Source of the DNA: Sphingomonas_O antarctica
GTDB taxonomy: Bacteria; Pseudomonadota; Alphaproteobacteria; Sphingomonadales; Sphingomonadaceae
DNA: 64,000 bases
Assembly: GCF_965137005.1 (NCBI RefSeq)
Contig: NZ_CBCRXM010000015.1
Coordinates: 1 to 64,000 of the forward strand
Reading direction: 5' to 3'
Shown here: positions 1 to 8,268 of the stretch, in pieces
Position numbering within the stretch: position 1 is the stretch's first letter
Layout of the letters: each line of letters begins with the position of its first letter
Notes under the pieces: generated by a model
The model's input: the letters and a program-made list of their open reading frames with translations, nothing else
The model's database searches: none
What the model was told of the DNA's origin: nothing
Made by a program: the position numbers and the translations under genes

Positions 1-84
1 TCAGCTCGGGTGCCGAATGGAAATACCGAAACGGACTGGCGGGCTTCGCCCTCGATCTGCGGCTCATCTCAGCCAACTACCAGC

Positions 85-310
85 ACACTGCCCCGCCTGC
101 CACATCCATCTGACAGAACCGGCCAAACCGGTTCCACCAGTGGCGCACTGTTTCGTGGCAGATGTCGATGCCGCGCTCAGCCAGCAGGTCCTCCACGTTC
201 CGCAGGCTCAGCGGGAACCGCACATACATCATCACGACCAAGCGGATGATTTCCGGCGACGAGTTGAAATAGCGAAACGGCGAGTTGGCTTACGTGGGCG
301 AGACATGTCC
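85..310 (-). pseudogene. IS6-family transposase, N-terminal fragment
   Basis: Read on the minus strand, this stretch encodes the start of an IS6-family transposase: a PFRYFNSSPE motif, then IIRLVVMMYVRF, LRNVEDLL, ERGIDICHETV and WWNRFG. This is the zinc-finger/HTH part that precedes the DDE domain. It stops after about 70 residues and no catalytic domain follows, so it cannot transpose. A second short copy of the same N-terminal DNA appears to lie at about 18-72. The same sequence recurs at 720-859 and 17051-17454, so this is one of several relics of the same family. Confidence 0.75.
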
Positions 311-360
311 CGAGCCTAAATTGCTCAACTTAAGGCCCGGTGTATTTGCTTTGACAGAGC

Positions 361-423
361 CCTTGGCTCTGGATCGGCGGGTCATACCCGGGCTAGCACC
401 TGCCTGGTTGGTCTGACAGCACC
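361..423 (-). mobile_element. IS6-like element terminus (relic)
   Basis: This piece matches the outer end of the IS6-like copies at 798-859 and 17420-17490. It has the leader before the transposase start and finishes with the terminal repeat, read on the minus strand as GGGTGCTGTCAGACCAAC. Immediately after it, at about 427-470, another scrap of the transposase N-terminal region is visible. No transposase is attached to this end. Confidence 0.55.
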
Positions 424-719
424 CAGCCACTGAATTGGAGTAGCGGAACGGCGATGCTGGCTGGCGCGGGCGGGCATCCGTCTTGCTAGCTCGCTCCGCT
501 TAACGGACGGCGCTTTTAATCTTAATGAGTCCTGAGCGGCAATTGACCCCCGCTCTAGTCGAGCGAGGGCCGGCGCGCTACGGTCGGGGAGTAGCCGGCC
601 CAAACGATATCGCACTGCGCTATAAATATCTGAAGTTTCACGAAGTTTCAATCGCGCGGTTCGTTGGTCGGGAGACGATCAAAATCTCGGAATGATCCTC
701 AGCAAACTAAAGCTGAGCG

Positions 720-859
720 GAAGCGGACATACATCATCACGACCAGACGGATCACTTCGGGCGACGAATTGAACCGACGGAATGGGCTTGGCCGCTTGGC
801 TCTCGATCGGCGTGTCATGCCAAGCGGCTAGCACCTGCCCCGTTGGTCTGACAGCACCC
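720..859 (-). mobile_element. IS6-like element: terminal repeat plus first transposase codons
   Basis: On the minus strand the piece starts with the terminal repeat GGGTGCTGTCAGACCAAC at 859, followed by a leader and the first codons of an IS6-type transposase up to the VVMMYVR region. It ends abruptly near 720. It is closely similar to 17380-17480. Together with the pieces at 18-470 it makes the first kilobase a pile of IS6 debris. The rest of 310-1005 shows no convincing gene. Confidence 0.6.
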
Positions 860-1005
860 GCGGCAGGGCTCGGGCGCGGACAGCGCCAGATCACGCATCG
901 CAATGAGGTCGATCCAGAGGAATGACACCGCTCCGGATCGACCTTAATAGCATGCAATCACATCAACAATTCATCTTGCACCGCAGCGAAACGCCTGCGG
1001 CTGGA

Positions 1006-1650
1006 TCAGAAGCGGATGCCGAAGCCGACCAGACCGGCATGATCGTGATAGCTGACCGACGTGTTCTGGAACCCGTAAGGCGCGGCATTGAAGCGTTCCG
1101 TGCGGGTGTAGCTGTATTCCGCCTTCACGTAGACGCGCGGCAGCACGGCATATTCAACACCGCCACCGACGCGGAAGCCATCCTTGTTGATGTGGCTGTT
1201 CGCGATGACCGCGCCATTCCGGTTGGACGTCTGGATGCGCGTATTCACATACGAACCCTTGCCATAGGCCAGGAACCGGCCCGCGACCTGAAAGCCGACG
1301 CGCGCGCCGCCTTCGGCCTCGGCCTGGGGACGCAGGCAGCCCTGGTTCGCACCGCCCAGCGTTCCGCAGCCCTGCGAGGTCAGCAGCGCATAGCCACCAA
1401 ACACGCCCACGACGACCGGACCCAGTTCAAGGTCATAACCACCCTGCACGCCGGCGCTGCCGCCCGAGTGGCGCTGAGCCTGGCTGATCGTAGTCACGGG
1501 GCCACTGGTCCGCACTGACGGTAGCTGGCGGCTATACCCGGCGAGGAATTCGGCCCGTGGACCGGTAAAGCTGTAATCGTCACCCGACTGAGCAACTGCC
1601 GCGCTGGACAGGCTGGCACCCGCCGCAAACATCATAATGGCAAGACGCAT
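1006..1650 (-). CDS. outer-membrane beta-barrel protein (Opa/OmpW-like)
   Basis: About 214 residues with a clear signal peptide (MRLAIMMFAAGASLSSAAVA) and then alternating hydrophobic/polar strands rich in Gly and aromatic residues. It ends in GFGIRF, the aromatic C-terminus recognised by the BAM machinery. This fits the small porin-like family of surface-antigen type. The start at 1650 is chosen because an AGGGG box sits six bases upstream; an in-frame ATG directly upstream (1653) and a longer reading from 1734 lack such a site. Two cysteines in one external loop (CGTLGGANQGC) could form a disulfide. It is transcribed away from the polysaccharide cluster. Specific function unknown. Confidence 0.75.
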   Translation of the reverse strand: MRLAIMMFAAGASLSSAAVAQSGDDYSFTGPRAEFLAGYSRQLPSVRTSGPVTTISQAQRHSGGSAGVQGGYDLELGPVVVGVFGGYALLTSQGCGTLGGANQGCLRPQAEAEGGARVGFQVAGRFLAYGKGSYVNTRIQTSNRNGAVIANSHINKDGFRVGGGVEYAVLPRVYVKAEYSYTRTERFNAAPYGFQNTSVSYHDHAGLVGFGIRF

Positions 1651-1748
1651 CATTAACCCCTTTAGGAAACTCGACACAAGTTTTGCAGTAACCCATCGTT
1701 GAGCACTTTGTTGCGCTATTTCAATTTTTGCCAAAAATCCAATATCGA

Positions 1749-1768
1749 GTGTTGCGTCGCAGCAACAC
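1749..1768. promoter_or_regulatory. inverted repeat in divergent intergenic region
   Basis: Perfect 7-bp arms GTGTTGC and GCAACAC are separated by six bases, between the divergent beta-barrel gene and rfbF. It could be an operator for one or both genes, or a chance palindrome. No regulator gene lies beside it. Confidence 0.25.
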
Positions 1769-1896
1769 TGGTTTGTGTTGTTTGCCCAACGGTCTAACGT
1801 TATCGTGACTGCTGAGCGCTCCGGTTCTCAGCGAAACAACAGGCTTGTTACAGGCTGTAAAAATTCGGATTGGCTTGCGTGGGAAGGGTTAAGAAT

Positions 1897-2664
1897 ATGC
1901 AGGCCGTTTTGTTGGCGGGCGGGCTCGGCACCCGCTTGGGCGAGGAAACATCGTTACGCCCAAAGCCCATGGTCGAGATCGGCGGGAAGCCAATTCTGTG
2001 GCACATCATGAAGATGTATTCGGCGCACGGCATCAACGATTTCATCGTTTGTCTAGGCTATAAGGGCTATTTGATCAAAGAATATTTCGCGAATTACTTC
2101 TTGCACACCGCTGACGTTACGATCGATTTAAAAACTAACAGCGTTGAAGTGCATGAGAACTGGTCCGAACCGTGGAAAATTACCTTGGTGGAGACCGGCG
2201 ACACGACGATGACCGGGGGCCGTCTGAAGGCCGTGAAGGCGTATCTTCCCGACAACGAACCTTTTTGCCTGACCTATGGCGACGGCGTGTCGGATGTGGA
2301 CATTTCGGCGCTGGTCGCGTTCCACAAGGCGCATGGCAAGCTGGCGACGATCACCGCCGTGGCCCCGCCGGGCCGTTTTGGCGCGCTTGAATTCGATGGC
2401 GATCTGGTAACCGACTTTCGCGAAAAGCCTGCCGGGGACGGCGGGCTGATCAATGGTGGTTTCTTCATCGCCGATCCGTCGGTGCTCGACTTAATCCCCG
2501 GCCCGGACACGATATGGGAGCAGGAACCGCTCGAGACGCTGGCGGCGATGAGGCAACTGGTGGCTTTTCGCCATGATGGGTTCTGGCAGCCGATGGACAC
2601 GCTTCGCGACCGGATCCACCTCGAAGAACTATGGGCCGTTGGCGCCCCGTGGAAGTCATGGTGA
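1897..2664 (+). CDS. rfbF: glucose-1-phosphate cytidylyltransferase
   Basis: Makes CDP-glucose from CTP and alpha-D-glucose 1-phosphate, the first step toward CDP-3,6-dideoxyhexoses. The N-terminus has the nucleotidyltransferase signature LAGGLGTRL followed by RPKPMVEIGGKP. Later landmarks are LTYGDGVSD (metal-binding Asp) and the late EQEPLE and FWQPMDTLRD motifs typical of RfbF. The 255-residue length is normal. The start at 1897 has a GGAAGGG ribosome site; an upstream in-frame ATG at 1870 does not. First gene of the cluster, overlapping rfbG by 7 bases. Confidence 0.93.
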   Translation: MQAVLLAGGLGTRLGEETSLRPKPMVEIGGKPILWHIMKMYSAHGINDFIVCLGYKGYLIKEYFANYFLHTADVTIDLKTNSVEVHENWSEPWKITLVETGDTTMTGGRLKAVKAYLPDNEPFCLTYGDGVSDVDISALVAFHKAHGKLATITAVAPPGRFGALEFDGDLVTDFREKPAGDGGLINGGFFIADPSVLDLIPGPDTIWEQEPLETLAAMRQLVAFRHDGFWQPMDTLRDRIHLEELWAVGAPWKSW

Positions 2665-3737
2665 GGCCTGTCTGGGATGGACGCCGCGTTTTGATTACGG
2701 GAGATACCGGGTTCAAAGGCAGCTGGCTGTCGCTGTGGCTGGCCGATCTGGGCGCATTGGTCGCGGGTTTCGCCCTACCTGCAGCGACTGATCCGAGCCT
2801 TTTCGAAAGCGCGCGGATCGGCGACCTCGTCGAGCATACGGACGGGGATATCCGCGACCTCGACGCCGTCGAACGGGTGGTCCAGCAGACCGCTCCTGAA
2901 GTGGTATTCCACTTGGCGGCACAACCCCTGGTCCGATATTCGTACCAGGCGCCCATCGAGACCTATGCGACCAATGTGATGGGCACGGCACACGTGCTCG
3001 ACGCCTGTCGCCGCCAATCGTCGGTCAAGGCAATCATCGTCGTCACCACGGACAAATGCTATGAGAACCGTGAATGGGTCTGGCCATACCGGGAAAGCGA
3101 TCCCTTGGGCGGGCACGACCCGTATAGCAGTTCCAAAGGGGCGGCCGAACTGGTCGCTTCGGCCTATCGCAGGTCCTATTTCGGCGTGGACGGCGCCCCT
3201 TTGTTGGCGACGGTACGTGCCGGCAATGTGATCGGCGGCGGCGATTGGTCGACCGATCGGCTCATCCCTGATTTCGTGCGGGCGTTCGAGCGCGGTGAAC
3301 GCGTGCGTATCCGGTCGCCACGGGCAGTGCGGCCCTGGCAGCATGTGCTCGAGGCGCTCGATGGCTACCTTACGATTGCCGCCAGGCTGCTTAAGGGTGA
3401 TCGCGCCGTGGCGACTGCCTGGAATTTCGGCCCCGATCAGGAAGATGCGCGGTCGGTTTCGTGGATCGCGACGCGCATGGTCGAATTGTTCGGCGCCGGC
3501 GGCTGGGATCAGGACGAAGCACCGCAGGCGCACGAAGCAACCATGTTGATGCTTGATTGCTCCAAAGCGCGGCAAGAACTGGGGTGGCGCCCGGCCTGGC
3601 CCGTCGCTAAAGCCCTGGAGCGTGTTGTAGCATGGCACCGTGGAGCGGCTGACGGGGGCGATGCGCGTGCCCTGACGCTCAACCAGATCAAAGAATATCA
3701 AGCACTTGGACGAGCGCTTGCAGGAGAATATTTGTGA
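2658..3737 (+). CDS. rfbG: CDP-glucose 4,6-dehydratase
   Basis: Converts CDP-glucose to CDP-4-keto-6-deoxyglucose. It is an extended short-chain dehydrogenase with the NAD-binding GDTGFKGSWL motif at the start, DIRD, FHLAAQPLVR, a TTDKCYEN motif and the active-site YSSSKGAAE (Tyr-x-x-x-Lys). With the start at 2658 the protein has 359 residues, the usual size; a start at 2631 would add nine residues inside rfbF. Its stop overlaps the GTG of rfbH (GTGA), indicating translational coupling. Confidence 0.93.
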   Translation: MVRPVWDGRRVLITGDTGFKGSWLSLWLADLGALVAGFALPAATDPSLFESARIGDLVEHTDGDIRDLDAVERVVQQTAPEVVFHLAAQPLVRYSYQAPIETYATNVMGTAHVLDACRRQSSVKAIIVVTTDKCYENREWVWPYRESDPLGGHDPYSSSKGAAELVASAYRRSYFGVDGAPLLATVRAGNVIGGGDWSTDRLIPDFVRAFERGERVRIRSPRAVRPWQHVLEALDGYLTIAARLLKGDRAVATAWNFGPDQEDARSVSWIATRMVELFGAGGWDQDEAPQAHEATMLMLDCSKARQELGWRPAWPVAKALERVVAWHRGAADGGDARALTLNQIKEYQALGRALAGEYL

Positions 3738-5092
3738 CCTTGACGATTTCGCCGGCTGCATTGACGCCCGATTTTGCGCCGCAGTCCGAAGAGGCGGCGA
3801 TGCGTCAGTCGATCCTCGAAATGGTCGGTGAATATGCCCGCAAATTTCACGCACCGAAGGCCTTCACCCCGGGTGCAAGCCCGGTTCCGGTTTCCGGCAA
3901 GGTTTACGGCGAACAGGAGATGCGTGCGCTTGTCGATTCCTCGCTCGACTTCTGGCTGACCACCGGGCGCTTCAACGACGCGTTCGAGGCGCGGCTCGCC
4001 GAGCGGTTGGGCGTGCGGCATGCGCTGACGACCAATTCGGGGTCGTCGGCGAACCTCCTCGCGCTGTCCTCGCTGACCTCACATTATCTGCGTGGTGAAG
4101 CGCTGAAGCCGGGCGATGAAGTCATCACCGTGGCGACCGGGTTTCCGACGACGGTCAATCCGTCGCTGCAATATGGCCTGGTCCCGGTCTTCGTCGATGT
4201 CGACATCCCGACCTATAACGTCAAGCCCGAGATGATCGAGGCGGCGGTGACCGACCGCACCCGCGCCATCATGGTTGCGCACACGCTGGGCAATCCATTC
4301 GACCTGGGCGAAGTAATGCGCGTCGCCGAGAAGCACGATCTGTGGGTGGTCGAGGACTGCTGCGACGCCTTGGGCGCGACCTATAACGGCCAGGGCGTCG
4401 GCACGTTCGGCGACATCGGCACGCTGAGCTTTTATCCGGCGCACCATATCACCATGGGCGAAGGCGGCGCCGTGTTCACCGACAAGCCGCGCCTGAAACG
4501 CGTGATCGAATCGATGCGCGACTGGGGCCGCGACTGCTGGTGCGCGCCGGGGCAGGACAATACGTGCGGCAAGCGTTTCGCCAGAAAGCTCGGCCAGTTG
4601 CCGATGGGCTACGACCACAAATACACCTACAGCCACTGCGGCTATAATCTGAAGATCACCGACATGCAGGCGGCTGTCGGGCTTGCGCAGATGGACCGGC
4701 TTGAAGGCTTCATCGCCGCGCGCCAAGCCAATTTCGATCGCTTGACCGAGGTGTTCGCGCAGTGGGAGGACATCTTCATCCTGCCCAAGGCGACGCCGAA
4801 CAGCCAGCCGTCATGGTTCGGCTTTCCGCTGACCATCCGTCGTGAATCGGGGATCGAACGCGATGCGCTGGTCCAGCACCTCGATGCCAACCGCATCGGC
4901 ACCCGGCTGCTGTTCGCGGGCAATCTGATCCGCCAACCCTATATGCGCGGCCGTAATTACCGCGTGGTCGGCGATCTGACCAACGCCGACATGGTCACCG
5001 AACAGACTTTCTGGATCGGGCTGTTCCCGGGCATCGGCGGCGATCACATCGACTATGTGGCGAGCACCGTCGCCGCGTTCTTGGGACGCTGA
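3734..5092 (+). CDS. rfbH: CDP-4-keto-6-deoxyglucose-3-dehydrase (E1)
   Basis: An aminotransferase-fold, coenzyme-B6-dependent enzyme that removes the C3 hydroxyl and leads to CDP-3,6-dideoxy-4-ketohexose. The usual Schiff-base lysine is replaced by histidine in FYPAHHITMGEGG, the hallmark of dehydrases. A cysteine cluster (CWCAPGQDNTC, then HCGYN) matches the iron-sulfur ligands of the E1 family. The 452-residue length is normal. It starts at GTG inside the rfbG stop, with AGGAG upstream. The reductase partner (E3) is not in this window and must be encoded elsewhere. Confidence 0.92.
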   Translation: MTLTISPAALTPDFAPQSEEAAMRQSILEMVGEYARKFHAPKAFTPGASPVPVSGKVYGEQEMRALVDSSLDFWLTTGRFNDAFEARLAERLGVRHALTTNSGSSANLLALSSLTSHYLRGEALKPGDEVITVATGFPTTVNPSLQYGLVPVFVDVDIPTYNVKPEMIEAAVTDRTRAIMVAHTLGNPFDLGEVMRVAEKHDLWVVEDCCDALGATYNGQGVGTFGDIGTLSFYPAHHITMGEGGAVFTDKPRLKRVIESMRDWGRDCWCAPGQDNTCGKRFARKLGQLPMGYDHKYTYSHCGYNLKITDMQAAVGLAQMDRLEGFIAARQANFDRLTEVFAQWEDIFILPKATPNSQPSWFGFPLTIRRESGIERDALVQHLDANRIGTRLLFAGNLIRQPYMRGRNYRVVGDLTNADMVTEQTFWIGLFPGIGGDHIDYVASTVAAFLGR

Positions 5093-5093
5093 G

Positions 5094-5831
5094 ATGAGCA
5101 CGTCCCCCGCAGGCGCTGCAATCGATCTGGCGCAGGTTGCTGCCTTCGCGTCGCTAAAGGGCGAATTCGAAGCCGAGGGCCTCAGCCGGGAAGAACTCGC
5201 GGTGGAAGTCGCTTGGGGGGCGCGGCGCGGGCTTGATTATTTGGTCAAGATCGGCGGCTGCGAAGCCAAGTCCGACCTGCTGTTTCTCGAACGGCTGGGC
5301 GTGACCAGCGTGGTGGCGCCGATGATCGAAAGCGCGTTCGCCATGTCGAAATACATGGGGGCGCTGCCCGGCAACTATTTTCACGAAGTAGGCGTGACCA
5401 TCGAGACTAAGGACGCCGTGGAGCGGATCGAGGCGATCTTAGACGCCGGCACAAAGCTGACCAATGTCACGCTCGGCCGTTCGGACCTGACGGCCTCGAT
5501 CGGCGGCGCGGGCGTCGATGAAGACGAAACAATGGACATGGTCCGCACCGTCGGCCGCGCGGCCAAGGCCCGCGGGCTGGAAGTGACTATGGGCGGCGGG
5601 GTCAACGTGCGGACGCGTGACCTGCTCGCCCGTGATGCCGAACTGGCGGCTCTTCTCACCTCGGTTGAAACGCGCAAGGTCGTCATTCCCGTGGCCGCCT
5701 TTCTTGAGTCTGGAACGCTTGAGCGCGCGATCCAGATCGAGCTCGCGCTGCTTGATCTGCACACCGGGCCAGCGGCGTGTGGCCTAGACAAGGCGCGTGC
5801 GCGTTCGAGCCAGATTAGAGAACGGCTCTAG
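5094..5831 (+). CDS. HpcH/HpaI aldolase/citrate-lyase family protein
   Basis: 245 residues resembling the TIM-barrel HpcH/HpaI aldolase/citrate lyase superfamily. Visible landmarks are VVAPMIESAFAM (pyruvate-site glutamate region), a GVTIETKDAV strand, LGRSDLTASI and a late Gly-rich MGGGVNV. Family members make or break C-C bonds with pyruvate or oxaloacetate-type enolates. It starts two bases after the rfbH stop and is followed after 2 bases by a HAD gene. The position between rfbH and a YerE-like enzyme suggests that it builds or modifies the CDP-linked sugar; this is inference. The start at 5094 is preferred over the in-frame 5055, which lies inside rfbH. Confidence 0.72.
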   Translation: MSTSPAGAAIDLAQVAAFASLKGEFEAEGLSREELAVEVAWGARRGLDYLVKIGGCEAKSDLLFLERLGVTSVVAPMIESAFAMSKYMGALPGNYFHEVGVTIETKDAVERIEAILDAGTKLTNVTLGRSDLTASIGGAGVDEDETMDMVRTVGRAAKARGLEVTMGGGVNVRTRDLLARDAELAALLTSVETRKVVIPVAAFLESGTLERAIQIELALLDLHTGPAACGLDKARARSSQIRERL

Positions 5832-5833
5832 TC

Positions 5834-6535
5834 GTGGAGCTGAAGCTGGTTCTCGATTTCGATGGCGTGTTGTTCAACAGCGCCTTCGAAGCCTTTTCGG
5901 TTTGTAACGCCGCCGTGGCTGGCGATGCCGACAACCGGCAGGATGTCAGCTTCGAGGAGTTTCTCGATTTTCGCGGTGTCGTGACCGATGCTTGGCAGTA
6001 CAACCGGCTGTACGCGCGGGATCGGCTGATCGCGCGCGAACATTTGGTCGAAGTCACGCCCGACGAGGCCGACTGGGCATTCGCGCGGCGGTTCTTCGAG
6101 GCCCGCGAAGGCATGATGGGCGATCCGGATTGGCCCAAGCTCATGGCCCCTTACGATTTCTTTTTTTTGCTGCGTCCGCTGCTCCTGCAACACCGCGACC
6201 GTTTTGCCATCCTGTCGACGCGCAACGTCGCGTCGATCCGCAAAACGCTCGCATTTTACGATGCAGATGTGGTCCCGGTGTATGGTCAGGAGGACATCCG
6301 GTCGCGGGGGTCGAAGATCGCGGTTGCCGAAGCGCAGGGGTGGCTCAACCAGGTTGACTACCTTGTTGTCTATGTCGATGACATGAATTCACACTTGGAG
6401 CCGTTCGACGGGCGGGTTCATCTGCCGTTGCATGCCGATTGGGGATATGATCTTTCGGACGCCAACAGCATGACCCAGCATCAGGTGCTGACCATCTTGT
6501 CGTCGATGTTGAAGCTTTCGCAAAAGACGGCATGA
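5834..6535 (+). CDS. HAD-superfamily hydrolase
   Basis: 233 residues beginning with a HAD motif I (LDFDGVLFNS) holding the nucleophile and acid/base aspartates. A motif II-like ILSTRN, a lysine region (SKIAVAEAQG) and a motif IV-like VYVDDMNSHL follow in order, so the catalytic set looks complete. Enzymes of this kind are usually phosphatases. It starts at GTG 2 bases after the aldolase gene and overlaps the next gene by ATGA. The context suggests a sugar-phosphate or nucleotide-sugar substrate made in the same pathway; the real substrate is unknown. Confidence 0.72.
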   Translation: MELKLVLDFDGVLFNSAFEAFSVCNAAVAGDADNRQDVSFEEFLDFRGVVTDAWQYNRLYARDRLIAREHLVEVTPDEADWAFARRFFEAREGMMGDPDWPKLMAPYDFFFLLRPLLLQHRDRFAILSTRNVASIRKTLAFYDADVVPVYGQEDIRSRGSKIAVAEAQGWLNQVDYLVVYVDDMNSHLEPFDGRVHLPLHADWGYDLSDANSMTQHQVLTILSSMLKLSQKTA

Positions 6536-8268
6536 AGTATTCGGATCAGCTCGCCGCCTGGCTCCAGGCTGCCGGGTACACGCATTATTTCTACGTCGGC
6601 GGGGGCAACATTATGCACCTGACCGAAAGCCTCGATCGCTATCTGACCGGCATCCCCGTGGTGCATGAGGTCGCCGCCGGGATCGCCGCAGAATATTTCA
6701 ATGAGATCGCCCATCCGCGGCGCGCGCTGGCGTTGGTGACGGCAGGCCCCGGACTGACCAACATCGTCACCGCGATTGCCGGCGCGTTCCTCGAAAGCCG
6801 CGAATTGCTTGTCCTCGGCGGCCAGGTCAAGACGGCGGACCTTGCCAACCAGCAGGTGCGCTCACGCGGCATCCAGGAAATCGACGGGGTCGAACTCGTG
6901 CGCTCGGCCACCAAGCTGGCCTATCGCTTCCTGGAGCCGATCGGGCCCGTAGAATTTCTGGAGAAACTCGCGGTCAGCTGGACGCCGCGCAAGGGCCCGG
7001 TGTTCCTCGAAATTCCGCTCGATGTGCAAGCGGCGACAGTCGATGAAGCCCCGTTGCCGACGCCGGTCCCGCCGGCCCTCGCCACCGTCGACGAGGAAAC
7101 GCTCGACGGCATCGTGCGGCTTTATGACCAGGCCGAACGTCCGATCGTGCTGGTCGGCGGCGGCGTGCCCTATGCCGCCGCCGCTGACCTGCGCCGCCAA
7201 TTCGTCGCGCGCGGCATCCCGGTGATGACCACCTACAATGGCGCCGACCGGTTCGACGGCGACGACCCTGTCTATCTCGGACGGCCGAATACCTGGGGTC
7301 AACGCAGCGCCAACATCATCATTCAGCGCGCTGATCTTATCATCGCGATCGGCACCCGCCTCGGCCTCCAGCAGACCGGCTTCAACTGGCAGGAATTCGG
7401 CCGCGCTGCCACGATCGTGCAGGTGGAAATTGACAAGGGCGAATTGAACAAGGGGCATCCTCGGGTCGACCACCCCTTGGCGGTCGATGCCGAGGATTTC
7501 GCGCGGCGTTTTGCCGCACGTCCGCTGTCGCGACATGACGATTGGCTGGCCGAGGCGCGTCGCATCCGCGAAGCTGTGCCGCGGATCGAAGCGGTCAACC
7601 AGACCGGCTCCGGGTACATCTCCCCCTACGACTTCATCGTGCGGCTCGAGGCGTTGACGCGCGACGACGACCTGATCATCCCCTGCAGCAGCGGCAGTGC
7701 CTTCACCTTGTCGATGCAGCTTTACAAGCAACGCTTCGGCCAACGCGTGATCACGGACAAATCGCTGGCATCGATGGGCTATGGCCTGTCGGGCGCGATC
7801 GGCGCGGCGATTGCCGCCGGTGGCACGCGGCGCACGATCCTGATCGAAGGCGATGGCGGCTTCGCGCAGAACCTGCAGGAACTCGGCACCGTTGCGGTCA
7901 ACCAGCTCGACCTCAAGATCTTCATCTTCCACGACCAAGGCCATGCTTCGATCCGCATGACCCAGCGGAGCTATTTCGACGGCAAGTATCTGGGCTGCGA
8001 TCGTCCTTCGGGGCTCGGCCTGCCCGATTGGGAACGCGTCTTCGCAGCATGGGACGTTCCCGTAACGACGCTGCCGCTGAACTTCGACATCGATCGGGCC
8101 GTGCTTGACCGGCTGGCGGCTCCGGGCCCTGCCGCCTTCATTGTGCCGATTGACCCCGAGCAGACGTATCTGCCGAAGATCACCAGCCGCATCACCGCCT
8201 CGGGCTCGATGGAGTCCAACCCGATCGACCGGATGACCCCCGAAATCGACTATCTGGCCGGTCTGTGA
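6532..8268 (+). CDS. thiamine-diphosphate enzyme, acetolactate-synthase/YerE-like
   Basis: 578 residues with the three-domain layout of pyruvate-using ThDP enzymes. The catalytic glutamate lies in VVHEVAAGIAAEYF near residue 47, the central domain has VLVGGGVPYAAAA, and the C-terminal pyrophosphate domain has EGDGGFAQNLQELG. In CDP-dideoxysugar clusters the related YerE transfers a two-carbon unit from pyruvate to the 4-keto carbon, giving branched sugars such as yersiniose. The same role is inferred from the neighbours. The usual Asn-Asn pair closing the GDG motif appears as His-Asp (IFHDQGH). A role in amino-acid synthesis is less likely inside this operon. Confidence 0.78.
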   Translation: MKYSDQLAAWLQAAGYTHYFYVGGGNIMHLTESLDRYLTGIPVVHEVAAGIAAEYFNEIAHPRRALALVTAGPGLTNIVTAIAGAFLESRELLVLGGQVKTADLANQQVRSRGIQEIDGVELVRSATKLAYRFLEPIGPVEFLEKLAVSWTPRKGPVFLEIPLDVQAATVDEAPLPTPVPPALATVDEETLDGIVRLYDQAERPIVLVGGGVPYAAAADLRRQFVARGIPVMTTYNGADRFDGDDPVYLGRPNTWGQRSANIIIQRADLIIAIGTRLGLQQTGFNWQEFGRAATIVQVEIDKGELNKGHPRVDHPLAVDAEDFARRFAARPLSRHDDWLAEARRIREAVPRIEAVNQTGSGYISPYDFIVRLEALTRDDDLIIPCSSGSAFTLSMQLYKQRFGQRVITDKSLASMGYGLSGAIGAAIAAGGTRRTILIEGDGGFAQNLQELGTVAVNQLDLKIFIFHDQGHASIRMTQRSYFDGKYLGCDRPSGLGLPDWERVFAAWDVPVTTLPLNFDIDRAVLDRLAAPGPAAFIVPIDPEQTYLPKITSRITASGSMESNPIDRMTPEIDYLAGL

